Shown here: positions 25,678-34,755 of the stretch, one piece after another | Position numbering within the stretch: the first letter of the stretch is position 1 | Layout of the letters: each line of letters begins with the position of its first letter | Origin: Litoribrevibacter albus | Lineage (GTDB): Bacteria > Pseudomonadota > Gammaproteobacteria > Pseudomonadales > Litoribrevibacteraceae | Direction: 5' to 3' | Assembly: GCF_030159995.1 (NCBI RefSeq) | Contig: NZ_BSNM01000003.1 | Location: 1-64,000 of the forward strand | DNA: 64,000 nucleotides | Made by a program: the position numbers and the translations under genes | Notes under the pieces: model-generated | Databases searched by the model: none | What the model saw: only the letters and a program-made list of their open reading frames with translations | Told to the model about the DNA's origin: nothing

Positions 25678-25772
25678 TTGTTTGGGTTATATAGGAACTA
25701 TCGCTTCGCTAATAAGTCTGATAGGGTATGTTGAACAAGAATGTATTTTTTATTAAAGAAACGGATATATAA

Positions 25773-26669
25773 ATGCAAAACTCTTCTCTTGTGAAAATTG
25801 GAATGTTAAATGTTGCCTTCATTAGTCTGTTGGCGGTTGGGGTAACTGGATGTGCCGAAGGTAAAATTGAGTCTGACTTGCAACAATCGCTTTCGGATAT
25901 TGATAAACCAAAGCAAGAGGGCGAAATTACCGAAAAGTCAAAGAAAGCTATTCCTCAAACTGAAGTTGACTCTAACTCGCAACAATCATTTTCGGATATC
26001 GATGAACCAAAGCAAGTGGTCGATATTACCGCAAAGTTAAAGAAAGTAATCCCTCAAGCTACAATTGAATCTGTTTCTGAAAGTCCGATTTCAGGCTTGT
26101 ATGCGGTAGAGGTTGTTGGGAATGGCATTATTTATATGTCTGAAGATGGTGGTCATTTCATTGCCGGTGATCTTTATCGTGTGGGGCCGAATGGCTTATC
26201 TAATGTTACTGAAGAAAAGATGAATACGGTTCGTGCTAAGGCGCTGCTTTCAGTTAAACAGGATCAAATGATTTCTTTTCCTGCTAAAGGTGAGGAAAAG
26301 GCTAAGTTAACCGTTTTTACTGATATCGATTGTGGTTATTGCCGCAAGTTTCATCAGGAAGTTCCTGAGCTGAATGAAATGGGTATTTCAGTAAGCTACT
26401 TGGCATTTCCTCGTGCAGGCATTGGTTCAAGCTCGTACGATAAGTATGTTTCGGTATGGTGTTCAAGTGATCAGCAAGCAACGATGAATAAGGCCAAACA
26501 GCGTCAGCCAATTGAACCTAAGACTTGTGAGAACCCTGTTGAAGCTCAATATATGCTGGGGCAGCAGGTGGGTGTAAATTCAACGCCTAATTTAGTGACT
26601 GAATCGGGTGAGTTGATTCGAGGGTATGTCCCAGCAGATCAGTTAGCTGCTCGTTTAGGTGTGAAATAA
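25773..26669 (+). CDS. dsbC: DsbC-type thiol:disulfide isomerase, predicted lipoprotein with duplicated N-terminal segment
   Basis: Periplasmic disulfide isomerase of 298 residues. The thioredoxin-fold domain has the active site CGYC (187-190) in FTDIDCGYCRKFH. The second Cys pair (VWC ... KTCENP) and the cis-Pro (STPNL) are present. The dimerisation domain is about 84-160 (KLKKVIPQATIESVSESPISGLYAVEV). The N-terminus reads as a lipoprotein signal with VTGC (Cys 27), whereas typical DsbC is soluble. Two 33-residue units (34-66 and 67-99) repeat SxxQQSxSDIDxPKQ...ITxKxKKxIPQ with 19 identities, so the N-terminal helix region is duplicated. This makes the protein about 60 residues longer than E. 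coli DsbC. Confidence 0.92.
   Translation: MQNSSLVKIGMLNVAFISLLAVGVTGCAEGKIESDLQQSLSDIDKPKQEGEITEKSKKAIPQTEVDSNSQQSFSDIDEPKQVVDITAKLKKVIPQATIESVSESPISGLYAVEVVGNGIIYMSEDGGHFIAGDLYRVGPNGLSNVTEEKMNTVRAKALLSVKQDQMISFPAKGEEKAKLTVFTDIDCGYCRKFHQEVPELNEMGISVSYLAFPRAGIGSSSYDKYVSVWCSSDQQATMNKAKQRQPIEPKTCENPVEAQYMLGQQVGVNSTPNLVTESGELIRGYVPADQLAARLGVK
25872..26069 (+). repeat. Two 99-bp in-frame tandem units within dsbC
   Basis: Units at 25872-25970 and 25971-26069 encode the 33-residue repeats described under dsbC. They share stretches such as CAACAATC and AACCAAAGCAAG, so the duplication has diverged but is still visible at DNA level. Confidence 0.85.
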
Positions 26670-26690
26670 ATCACCAGTTAATGCGTTATC

Positions 26691-26716
26691 GAGGCCATCA
26701 TTTGATGGCCTTTTTT
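26691..26716 (+). terminator. Rho-independent terminator after dsbC
   Basis: GGCCATCA and TGATGGCC (26693-26710) with a 2-nt apparent loop, then six T. Confidence 0.9.
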
Positions 26717-26734
26717 ACGCTTGGAATAAATGTA

Positions 26735-26765
26735 TGACCAGTGGTCACAAAATGACTTATGGTCA
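26735..26765. promoter_or_regulatory. Pair of palindromic operators, probably for the TetR-family regulator
   Basis: TGACCAGTGGTCA (26735-26747) is a perfect 6-bp inverted repeat around a single base. TGACTTATGGTCA (26753-26765) keeps TGAC-N5-GTCA. Their centres are 18 bp apart. TGACC-N3-GGTCA-like palindromes are common TetR-family operators. The pair lies 108-138 nt upstream of the tetR-type start, fitting autoregulation. Confidence 0.65.
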
Positions 26766-26811
26766 TTTACCTTGGCTGTATGTTTCGATAAGCTGTCGTC
26801 TTTTCCTATTG

Positions 26812-26871
26812 TGAAAAGTCTTATTATGAAAACTTGTATTTTGAAAAGTTGTAGTTTGATAAAAGTAGGGG
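26812..26871 (+). repeat. 15-bp degenerate tandem repeat in the tetR leader
   Basis: Units at 26812, 26827 and 26842 begin TGAAAAsTT or TGAAAAGTC and are 15 bp each. A fourth, TGATAAAAGTAGGGG (26857-26871), carries the ribosome-binding region directly ahead of the ATG. Confidence 0.65.
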
Positions 26872-26872
26872 C

Positions 26873-27523
26873 ATGACCATAGATACATCAAAGGTACAGA
26901 GCCGTAAGGAAAGGGAATTTCAGCGAAGAGAGCAGGAAATTCTGGAAGCAGCTAACGAACTGTTTGAAAAGGATACTTGGGAAGACGTAACTGTCTCTCA
27001 AATCGCGGAACAGGCTGGTATAGGTAAGGGAACGGTTTATAAGCATTTCAGCTGTAAGGAAGACATCTATGCACGAGTTGCGTTGAGCTTTCATTATCAG
27101 TTGATGGAGGTATTTCAATCCATAGACCAGGAGCAGGGCGTTTTAGGGTTTATGAGAGAAGCTATTTCAGAGTCGTTCCGTTTTTATCGGGAAAATAACG
27201 TTTGTGCCAAATTGAGCTCTTATTGTAAACGCATTGATTTTAAGAAACGTATTTCTCCTCATTTGCGGGAAGAATACGAAGCATTAGACGTTGAGTTTGA
27301 AACCTTTTTTGGGGGGCTTCTTGAATCCGGGATTGCAGAGGGCGTGATAAAAAATCAACCGATTATGCACTTGATGATTGGTTTGGAGGCCACGTTTGAA
27401 GGCGCGATCTCGATGATGATGAACGACTCATATACCGATTTTTCGGAACTAAAAGAAGATGAGTTTGTCGAGGTTATCACTGGTTTCATGATGAATGCAC
27501 TAGCTGCGTCTTCTGAGAAATGA
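26873..27523 (+). CDS. TetR/AcrR family transcriptional regulator
   Basis: A 216-residue repressor-type protein. The N-terminal HTH is clear: ILEAANELFEKDTWEDVTVSQIAEQAGIGKGTVYKHFSCKEDIYARV (about 23-69). The C-terminal ligand domain is not specific enough to name a ligand. It lies directly upstream of an RND adaptor and pump, so it most likely represses that efflux operon and itself through the paired TGAC-N5-GTCA sites. GGGG precedes the ATG. Confidence 0.92.
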   Translation: MTIDTSKVQSRKEREFQRREQEILEAANELFEKDTWEDVTVSQIAEQAGIGKGTVYKHFSCKEDIYARVALSFHYQLMEVFQSIDQEQGVLGFMREAISESFRFYRENNVCAKLSSYCKRIDFKKRISPHLREEYEALDVEFETFFGGLLESGIAEGVIKNQPIMHLMIGLEATFEGAISMMMNDSYTDFSELKEDEFVEVITGFMMNALAASSEK

Positions 27524-27579
27524 ATACAAAAATCAAAAAATAACAGTCCAACAATGGAAGTTGGGTATTAGGGGGAAAT

Positions 27580-28707
27580 ATGAATAAGTCTATGTGGATA
27601 GCAATTGCTCTTTCAATTGGGCTCTTGCTTTGGGTGTTATCTGGCCCAGGACGTTCAACATCGGAAGTTACTCAAAGAGAAGACGCCCCGTTGATGAAAG
27701 TTCAGGTTGAGACCGTTGCAGCTGAATTTGTGGACATTAAAGTCAAGATGCAAGGTGAACTTTTGCCCGCCCGCTCTGTGGTATTGAGAGCAGAAACCCA
27801 GGGCCGAATTGCTGCGGTTGACGTAGATAAAGCGCAACCTGTTGGTTTGGAGCAAACGTTATTAACGATTGCTATGGATGACAGGGCTGCTCGATTGGAC
27901 GAGGCCAAGGCTGAAGTTCTGAAGGCTGAAAGTGATCTGGAAGCCAATCGTAAACTGTTTAAACGTGGCCTTTTGTCCGCGAGTCAGTTAAATCAGGATG
28001 AAGCTAAGTACGCATCTGCAAAAGCACAGCTGAGTCAAATAAAGAACGAGATTGATCACACCCGAGTGAAAGCGCCCTTTGATGGCATCATTGATGACCG
28101 CTTTGTTGAGGTAGGGGATTATGTGAAAAGTGGCGATGACTTAGCGCGTGTATTGGATATTAATACGGTAAAAATGACGGGTTGGGTGCCTCAACAGCGA
28201 GCGGCTTCTTTGGCTAAAGGCCAATCAGTAACCACTACATTGGTAAACGGTGAAACTCTGAAAGGTGTGATCAGCTATGTGGCTCCGCAAGCCAATACTG
28301 ACACCCGTGCTTTCAAGGTAGAAGTAACGATTAAGCCTGAGTCTCAAATCAAGTTGTTGGGATCTAGTGTCAGTGCGGAAATAACTACCCAGCGTCAAAA
28401 AGCGCATTTCTTATCAGCTTCTGTGATCAGCTTGGGAGCCAACGGTGTTCTTCTGGTAAAAGCGGTTACGGAGGACGCAGTGGTTGAATCCTATCCTGTG
28501 GACGTCATTCAAAGTGAATCCTCTGGCTTATGGCTAACAGGTCTGCCTGAGCAGGTCACTGTGATTACTATGGGACAAGGCTTTGTGGTTGATGGTCAGA
28601 AAGTGGAGCCTGTCGTAGTTGGCGAAGAGTCAAAGGATGAAACGGCCACCTCTGTTGAAAGTACAAACTCGGCCACAGAAGCTCAGAGCCAGTTGGAAGG
28701 TGCGTAG
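27580..28707 (+). CDS. RND efflux periplasmic adaptor (membrane fusion protein)
   Basis: A 375-residue adaptor bridging the inner-membrane RND pump and an outer-membrane channel. An N-terminal membrane anchor (about 5-20, no lipobox Cys) is followed by a barrel-sandwich/lipoyl segment (GELLPARSVVLRAETQGRIAAVDVDKAQPV). Then come a coiled-coil hairpin (DEAKAEVLKAESDLEANRKLFKRGLLSASQLNQ) and VKAPFDGIIDDRFVEVGDYV. The C-terminal tail is Glu/Ser/Thr-rich. It starts 56 nt after the tetR-type gene and ends 2 nt before the pump. No outer-membrane factor gene is nearby. Confidence 0.92.
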   Translation: MNKSMWIAIALSIGLLLWVLSGPGRSTSEVTQREDAPLMKVQVETVAAEFVDIKVKMQGELLPARSVVLRAETQGRIAAVDVDKAQPVGLEQTLLTIAMDDRAARLDEAKAEVLKAESDLEANRKLFKRGLLSASQLNQDEAKYASAKAQLSQIKNEIDHTRVKAPFDGIIDDRFVEVGDYVKSGDDLARVLDINTVKMTGWVPQQRAASLAKGQSVTTTLVNGETLKGVISYVAPQANTDTRAFKVEVTIKPESQIKLLGSSVSAEITTQRQKAHFLSASVISLGANGVLLVKAVTEDAVVESYPVDVIQSESSGLWLTGLPEQVTVITMGQGFVVDGQKVEPVVVGEESKDETATSVESTNSATEAQSQLEGA

Positions 28708-28709
28708 TC

Positions 28710-31700
28710 ATGGCAAAACTCATTGAATTTGCTCTGCAAAAAAACAGGTCGGTATTCGTTATCTTCCTGTTCTTGATCATTAGTGGCATCGTTGCCCTAA
28801 ATAGTATGCCGAAGGAATCAGAACCGGATGTGGCGGTACCTTACATCTATGTGTCGATGATTTATGACGGTATCTCCCCGGAAGATGCGGAGCGACTGTT
28901 GGTTCGTCCGATGGAATCTGAGCTGAAAAGTATTGAAGGCGTAAAAGAAATGACCGCCTTGGCCAGTGAAGGGCATGCGTCGGTCACGCTTGAATTTGAT
29001 GCGGGCTTTGATAGTAAAACCGCTTTGCAGGATGTGCGAGAAAAGGTGGATTTGGCTAAGGTCGAGTTACCTGATGGTGCCGAAGAACCTGAAGTGCATG
29101 AAATTAATGTGGCACTTTTTCCTGTGATGACCATCGGTTTGTCTGGGCCTGTGCCTGAGCGTCAGATGCTGATGATTGCCCGAGATTTAAGGGATGACAT
29201 TGAAGCGCTGGCCGGTGTTCTCGAAGTTGAAATTGGCGGTGAACGTGAAGAAATGCTCGAGGTGATTGTTGATCCTGTCATTTTGGAAACCTACAACGTC
29301 AATCTGGAAGAAGTGTTTAACATTGTGGGTCGCAATAACCAGTTGGTGGCTGCCGGGGCACTAGATACAGGCAGTGGTCGTATGGTTATGAAGGTGCCTG
29401 GTGTTATTGAAGAACCTATGGATCTCTTGGAACTACCGGTTAAAGTGCATGATGGTCGAGTTGTTAAGATCGGTGACGTTGCTGAGGTTCGTCGTACTTT
29501 CAAAGACCCGGAAGGATTTGCTCGTGTGAACGGGCAGCCTGCGCTGGCGTTGGAAGTGAAGAAACGGATTGGTGCCAACATCATTGGAACTCTGGATGAA
29601 ATTCGGGCCTTAATTAAGACTAAGCAGGAATTCTGGCCAGCAGACGTGGAAGTTGCCTACATTCTGGATAAGTCTGAAGAGATTGAAGAGATGTTAACGG
29701 ATCTCTTCAATAATGTGTTGAGCGCAATTGTGCTGGTGATGATTGTGATCATCGCAGCGATGGGCTTCAGATCTTCGGTAATTGTAGGAATGATGATTCC
29801 GGGATCTTTCCTGGCAGCCTTGTTAATCATTGATGCTATTGGTTTTACGCTTAACATTGTTGTCTTGTTTAGTTTGATTCTTGTTGTAGGGATGCTGGTT
29901 GATGGTGCAATTGTGGTTGCGGAACTGGCAGATCGCAAATTAAAAGAAGGTGAATCTCCGAAGGCGGCGTATGCCGCAGCAGCAACCCGAATGGCGTGGC
30001 CTGTTATTGCCTCTACAGCAACCACGTTAGCTGTTTTTATTCCGCTATTACCTTGGCCTGGGGTGATGGGGGAGTTCATGAAATTCTTGCCTGCCACTGT
30101 GATCATTTGCTTGATTGCAGCGACGTTAATGGCACTTGTGTTTTTGCCTGTGATCGGGGCTGCGATTACCCGGAAGAAGCAACAAGGCAGTCTTGATCAG
30201 GAGGTTTCTGCCTCCCTGATTACCCGTGGCTATGGCCGTCTGTTGGGTGTCCTGTTGAAAATGCCAGCCAAGTTCTTCCTTTTGGTGATGATTTTGGTGG
30301 TTACCGCTTATGCGTCTTACTTTAAGTTTGGTAAAGGGGCTGAGTTCTTCCCCGACGTAGAGCCAGACTCAGCGCAAATTCTTGTACGGGCTCGTGGTGA
30401 CTTATCTATTTATGAGAAAGATGCACTGCTTAAAAAGGTTGAAGAGCGAGTGGTTGGGATGCCTGAACTACTCAGTGTTTATGCCCGATCATTTAACCGC
30501 GCTGCCAATGAAATGCCTGACGATACCATCGGTGCGCTGCAGTTTCGTTTCATTGACTGGCAGGACAGGCCCAAAGCGTCTGCGATTCTGGAAGAAATGA
30601 AACAGCGGACTCAGGACATTGCTGGCGTCGTGCTGGAGTATCGTAAGCAAAACGATGGCCCTTCTGGCGGCAAGCCAATTCAGTTGCAGGTTTCAGGTTG
30701 GTATAACGAAAGTATCACCGAAGCGGTGGATCGTATTGTCTCAGTACTTGGTTCAATGGACGGGATTAAAGACCTTGAAGATAACCGTCCATTGCCTGGT
30801 ATTGATTGGAAACTGAATCTGGATCGGGAATTGGCCGCACAAAACGGGGCCGACGTGACCTTAACAGGCTCTGCGGTTCAGTTAGTGACTACAGGGATTC
30901 GTGTCGCTGGCTATCGTCCGGATGACAGTGATGAAGAGTTGGATATTCGTGTTCGTTATCCTGAAGAAGCACGTAATCTGGAACAGTTTGAGCAGATTCG
31001 TTTACGAACGGATCGCGGAATGGTTGCCTTGGGTAATTTCCTGACGTTAGAGCCTGACCCTAAAGTCGGCAATCTAACCCGTGTAGACAGTCGTCGTGCC
31101 ATTACTATTCAGGCTGACGTGCAGGAAGGGGTGTTGGTTGCGGATAAGTTGAAGGAATTACAGAGTCAGCTCGAAGGTGTGACCTTTCCAGCAGATATTC
31201 GTATTAAGTTCAAAGGCGAAGATGAAGATGCAAAGGAAACTGGAGAATTCTTATCTCAGGCGTTTGGTACAGCCATCATTTTGATGCTTTTGATTTTGGT
31301 AACGCAGTTTAATAGTTTCTATCAAAGTATCTTGGTGTTGAGTGCGATTGTTCTGTCTTCTGCCGGAGTGGTGCTGGGGTTATTGGTGACAAATCAGCCC
31401 TTTGGCATTGTTATGTGTGGATTGGGTATCATCGCGCTGGCAGGAATCGTCGTAAACAACAACATTGTTTTGATTGATACCTACAACCAATATCGGGCCG
31501 CTGGATACTCTGCGTATGATTCCGCATTACAGACGGGAATGCTTCGTTTAAGACCGGTGTTTCTGACCGCATTTACAACCGTGCTGGGACTGATTCCGAT
31601 GGTGATGTCGATGAATATTGATTTGATTAATCGCTATGTGGCTTTCGGCGCTCCTTCAACCCAGTGGTGGACTCAACTGTCGAGTTCTATTGCTGGCGGG

Positions 31701-31871
31701 CTATCTTTTGCAACCCTATTAACCTTGTTGCTAACGCCTTGCTTATTGGTGCTAGGAGATAACGTATCGTCCTGGTTTAAAGGTCTACGACGGAATTCCA
31801 GGTTGGTGAAGAATCGTCCGCTGGAAGTTTCCGTTAACGTGCAGTCGAAACCCAGACGGGAAGTGGTGTAA
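28710..31871 (+). CDS. RND family efflux pump, inner-membrane subunit
   Basis: A 1053-residue proton-driven transporter with the usual twelve-helix, two-large-loop plan. The first helix is FVIFLFLIISGIVAL. The TM4 proton-relay aspartate is in LVVGMLVDGAIVVAEL. The second half repeats the fold, with TM10 carrying GIVVNNNIVLIDTY. Sequence such as DAERLLVRPMESELKSIEGVKEM places it in the HAE1-like group close to uncharacterised marine gammaproteobacterial pumps; drug specificity cannot be told. It forms a two-gene unit with the adaptor and needs a TolC-type channel from elsewhere. Confidence 0.94.
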   Translation: MAKLIEFALQKNRSVFVIFLFLIISGIVALNSMPKESEPDVAVPYIYVSMIYDGISPEDAERLLVRPMESELKSIEGVKEMTALASEGHASVTLEFDAGFDSKTALQDVREKVDLAKVELPDGAEEPEVHEINVALFPVMTIGLSGPVPERQMLMIARDLRDDIEALAGVLEVEIGGEREEMLEVIVDPVILETYNVNLEEVFNIVGRNNQLVAAGALDTGSGRMVMKVPGVIEEPMDLLELPVKVHDGRVVKIGDVAEVRRTFKDPEGFARVNGQPALALEVKKRIGANIIGTLDEIRALIKTKQEFWPADVEVAYILDKSEEIEEMLTDLFNNVLSAIVLVMIVIIAAMGFRSSVIVGMMIPGSFLAALLIIDAIGFTLNIVVLFSLILVVGMLVDGAIVVAELADRKLKEGESPKAAYAAAATRMAWPVIASTATTLAVFIPLLPWPGVMGEFMKFLPATVIICLIAATLMALVFLPVIGAAITRKKQQGSLDQEVSASLITRGYGRLLGVLLKMPAKFFLLVMILVVTAYASYFKFGKGAEFFPDVEPDSAQILVRARGDLSIYEKDALLKKVEERVVGMPELLSVYARSFNRAANEMPDDTIGALQFRFIDWQDRPKASAILEEMKQRTQDIAGVVLEYRKQNDGPSGGKPIQLQVSGWYNESITEAVDRIVSVLGSMDGIKDLEDNRPLPGIDWKLNLDRELAAQNGADVTLTGSAVQLVTTGIRVAGYRPDDSDEELDIRVRYPEEARNLEQFEQIRLRTDRGMVALGNFLTLEPDPKVGNLTRVDSRRAITIQADVQEGVLVADKLKELQSQLEGVTFPADIRIKFKGEDEDAKETGEFLSQAFGTAIILMLLILVTQFNSFYQSILVLSAIVLSSAGVVLGLLVTNQPFGIVMCGLGIIALAGIVVNNNIVLIDTYNQYRAAGYSAYDSALQTGMLRLRPVFLTAFTTVLGLIPMVMSMNIDLINRYVAFGAPSTQWWTQLSSSIAGGLSFATLLTLLLTPCLLVLGDNVSSWFKGLRRNSRLVKNRPLEVSVNVQSKPRREVV

Positions 31872-31880
31872 TACCGTCTA

Positions 31881-31906
31881 AGGCCTGAATGTTCAGGCCT
31901 TTTTTA
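31881..31906 (+). terminator. Rho-independent terminator after the RND operon
   Basis: AGGCCTGAA and TTCAGGCCT form a 9-bp stem with a TG apex, followed by TTTTTA. Confidence 0.93.
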
Positions 31907-32052
31907 TTTAGGGGGTAAGGATGTAAGTTTTGTAAGTAAATGCTGACTTTTGTCAGAAATTCTTAGTACGGAGCTAATATCTGCTATCTTCAATTAAAAG
32001 CGCTACTTGCGTGGGTGGAATACTCTTACCTTTGTCGACTAGAGATGGCAGG

Positions 32053-33165
32053 ATGAAACAGACGGAAAAAACGTTACTTGAGCAAATGAAAATCAGTGAG
32101 TTTGAAATTGCTCAAAGGAAACACCTGTTTTCTCTTACTTCTGATGATATAAAGCTTCTCAAAGCCTCAAAACCTCTAATCGATCGAAACCTTGATTACA
32201 TCGTCCAAAAGTTTTACGAGCTTCAAACTGAAAACCCTGAAATTGCCTTATTGATTGGTGATGCAGATACCTTGCAACGTTTGGCTCATGCTCAGCGTAA
32301 ATATGTCGTGGATTTATTCAGCGGTTTATACGATTTGGAGTATGTAAATAATCGCCTTCGTATTGGATTGGTTCATAAGCGAATCGGGGTTGAGCCTAAA
32401 CTCTATTTGTCTGCTATCTATACGCTTAAGAGTCTTCTGAACGAAGCCCTGAGAGATAATATACAAGATCAGGACATCAGGATAAATACACTCAATGCAC
32501 TTGAAAAGTTGATGTATTTTGATATCACCTTGGTATTTGATACCTACATTCGTAGTTTGCTTTCTGAAATTGAAATCGAAAAAGAAAAATCAGATCAGTA
32601 TGCGATGGATTTGGAAGAAAAAATCAAGGAAAGGACCATGCAGTTGGAGGAAATGTCCCGTACTGATCCTCTGACTGGTTTGCTCAATGTGCGTCACTTA
32701 AACGATACCTTGACCAGTGTTCTGAGGGCTGCACAAAGACGTTCCGAACCGGTTTGTTTTGCCTACATAGATATTAATGATCTGAAAAAAATGAACGATA
32801 CCAAAGGGCATCAGTTCGGTGATGAAATATTGAAGATGTTTGCTCAGACGGTACGAGCGGTGTCCCGAGCAGAAGACAGTTGTTTTCGATATGGGGGAGA
32901 TGAATTTTGTGTCATTTTGCCTAATTGTGAATCAGACGCTGCTATCGATATTTACAAGAAACGGCTTGAAGATGAAATTGAAAAACGCTCTAATTTTGTT
33001 AGCTACAGTATTGGTGTCATTCAAACTGGCCCGCAGGATTACTTGGAGACTGAAGAATTAATACGTCAGGCAGATGACCTGATGTACCACCGAAAAGAGC
33101 AGGCAAAGCAGCGACAAACCTCGTCTGATGTCCTGGAGTTAAGGCACAAAAAGTTGGCCGACTAA
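32053..33165 (+). CDS. Globin-coupled diguanylate cyclase
   Basis: About 370 residues. The N-terminal globin-coupled sensor domain (about 10-165) would bind haem, with the proximal His at 108 in RIGLVHKRIGVEPKLYL. A helical linker (about 170-200) leads to a GGDEF domain making cyclic-di-GMP from GTP. The active site is GGDEF (281-285) in RYGGDEFCVIL. A product-inhibition I-site RAED lies five residues before it (272-275). The architecture matches DosC-type oxygen sensors. I chose ATG 32053, with AGAG upstream, over a GTG at 32011. It stands alone, facing a convergent LysR gene with a 4-nt overlap. Confidence 0.88.
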   Translation: MKQTEKTLLEQMKISEFEIAQRKHLFSLTSDDIKLLKASKPLIDRNLDYIVQKFYELQTENPEIALLIGDADTLQRLAHAQRKYVVDLFSGLYDLEYVNNRLRIGLVHKRIGVEPKLYLSAIYTLKSLLNEALRDNIQDQDIRINTLNALEKLMYFDITLVFDTYIRSLLSEIEIEKEKSDQYAMDLEEKIKERTMQLEEMSRTDPLTGLLNVRHLNDTLTSVLRAAQRRSEPVCFAYIDINDLKKMNDTKGHQFGDEILKMFAQTVRAVSRAEDSCFRYGGDEFCVILPNCESDAAIDIYKKRLEDEIEKRSNFVSYSIGVIQTGPQDYLETEELIRQADDLMYHRKEQAKQRQTSSDVLELRHKKLAD

Positions 33166-34082
33166 GATTTAACCCGGTTGTAGACTTTCTCATAAATGAA
33201 TCGTCGGAACCATTTGTGTAATGGGGCTTGGTGCATTCTTGCGTGCCAGAACATCGAAACTTCCATTGGTGGAATCTCGAACGGGGGTTCCAATACTCTG
33301 AATTTTGTTTGATCTACATATCGCCTGATGAAGTGGCTGGGCAGCAGGATGATGTAATCTGTGCTGGCTACAACTTCGAGTGCAGCGAAAAAGTGGGGAA
33401 CACGAACTGAGACATTTCTCTTGTGTCCCATCGTAGCCAAAATCTCATCAATGGCACTATTTCCACGACCCGATGGACTGATCATGATGTGATTGAGCGA
33501 GAGGTATTGTTCCAAACTTATCCGGTCTTTTATTGGGTGCTCAGCTCGAACTAGGGCTTTGAAATGGTCGTGAGCCAAGACTCTTTGAAAAATATCTTCC
33601 GGGGGTTTTTTAGTGCCTCCGATGATCAAATCGACTTTATTCTCTTCTAATTCGTTCAATAGGTTTGAAGGCCAGTCTACGGCTGTCAGTTGAACGTTTG
33701 GGGCTTCCTCAGCGAGTAGAGGAATTAGCTTAGGCAACAGCGTATGAGTTCCGTAATCCGTGGTTGCCAGACGAATCGTCCCTGTGTGTTTTTTAGGATC
33801 AAACACTTCCGGTTCAAGAATATTGCTGACTTGTTGGAGAATGGCTGTGACGGCCGGTTCCAAACGTTCGGCCTTGTTAGTCAGTGCCAAATGTTTTCCG
33901 GATTTCACAAGAATCGGATCATCTAATGCATCTCGTAGCTTGGACAGTGTTCTACTTACAGCCGATTGGGTCAGATTCAATTGTTCAGCGGCTTTGGTTA
34001 CGTGCTTAACTTCGAGCAGAACACTTAATGTAACCAGAGCGTTTAAATCAAATTGTCTTAATGTTTTGAGATTGATCGACAT
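33162..34082 (-). CDS. LysR-family transcriptional regulator
   Basis: About 306 residues. The N-terminal winged HTH is clear (LNALVTLSVLLEVKHVTKAAEQLNLTQSAVSRTLSKLRDALDDPILVK, about 10-57) and a periplasmic-binding-protein-like effector domain follows. The ATG at 34082 gives a normal N-terminus; a GTG five codons earlier (34097) is possible. It is divergent from the thioesterase gene, about 150 nt away, so that gene is a candidate target. Effector unknown. Confidence 0.87.
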   Translation of the reverse strand: MSINLKTLRQFDLNALVTLSVLLEVKHVTKAAEQLNLTQSAVSRTLSKLRDALDDPILVKSGKHLALTNKAERLEPAVTAILQQVSNILEPEVFDPKKHTGTIRLATTDYGTHTLLPKLIPLLAEEAPNVQLTAVDWPSNLLNELEENKVDLIIGGTKKPPEDIFQRVLAHDHFKALVRAEHPIKDRISLEQYLSLNHIMISPSGRGNSAIDEILATMGHKRNVSVRVPHFFAALEVVASTDYIILLPSHFIRRYVDQTKFRVLEPPFEIPPMEVSMFWHARMHQAPLHKWFRRFIYEKVYNRVKS

Positions 34083-34235
34083 AGCTGCTCTGCTCACTTT
34101 CTTAATGATGTATTGTAATGATTATAAATCATGGGTGTGATTATTATAATGAATTTTATTTATGGTCTTTTTCCGTAGAGAATGTCCTCTGAATTAATAT
34201 CGCTGTCCACACTGGATACTAGAGAGGGTAATCAC

Positions 34236-34694
34236 ATGTCTGATGCGTTGTTTGAAAAGACTTTTGAAATTCGATGGGCGGATTGTGATGCCAATCAGCA
34301 TATGAGGCACAGTGCTTACTCGGATTTATGTGCTCATACTCGAATTGGTTTTTTGGCTGAAATTGGTATGACCTCTCAATGGTTTAAGGAAAATGGTATT
34401 GGCCCGGTGTTGTTTAAAGAGCAAACCGAGTATTTCCGCGAAGTGTTCATTGGTGAGCAAGTCAGAGTGACTGTAGAGACAGGTGAGCCGACAGGGTCTA
34501 AGAAGTCCGTTTCTATTGTGAATAAAGTTTATAAACCAAGTGGTGAGTTGGCGGCGCAGCATCAAGTAGTTGTTGGTTGGATGGACGTAGCAAAGCGTAA
34601 AGTCGTTGAGCTGCCTGAAAAAATTCAGCAAGTATATTTATCTGATATTGATGCGTTGACGAAAAACGCCACCCAGATAGAAGAGTTGGCTTAA
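34236..34694 (+). CDS. Acyl-CoA thioesterase (4HBT hot-dog family)
   Basis: A 152-residue hot-dog-fold protein. FEIRWADCDANQHMRHSAYSDLCAHTRIGFLAE holds the family's Asp-centred catalytic region (usually DxDxxxHxNN). FREVFIGEQVRVTVETGEP and HQVVVGWMDVAKRKVVELPEK follow. It probably hydrolyses an acyl-CoA, substrate unknown. The ATG at 34236 has GAGAGGG about 8 nt upstream; the frame is open 18 codons further but without such a site. Confidence 0.87.
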   Translation: MSDALFEKTFEIRWADCDANQHMRHSAYSDLCAHTRIGFLAEIGMTSQWFKENGIGPVLFKEQTEYFREVFIGEQVRVTVETGEPTGSKKSVSIVNKVYKPSGELAAQHQVVVGWMDVAKRKVVELPEKIQQVYLSDIDALTKNATQIEELA

Positions 34695-34755
34695 TTCTTT
34701 CGCTTGTTCAAAAAAGCGTAAATGTTCCTGAGTTCTATTTAGCGTCGTACGTTTT

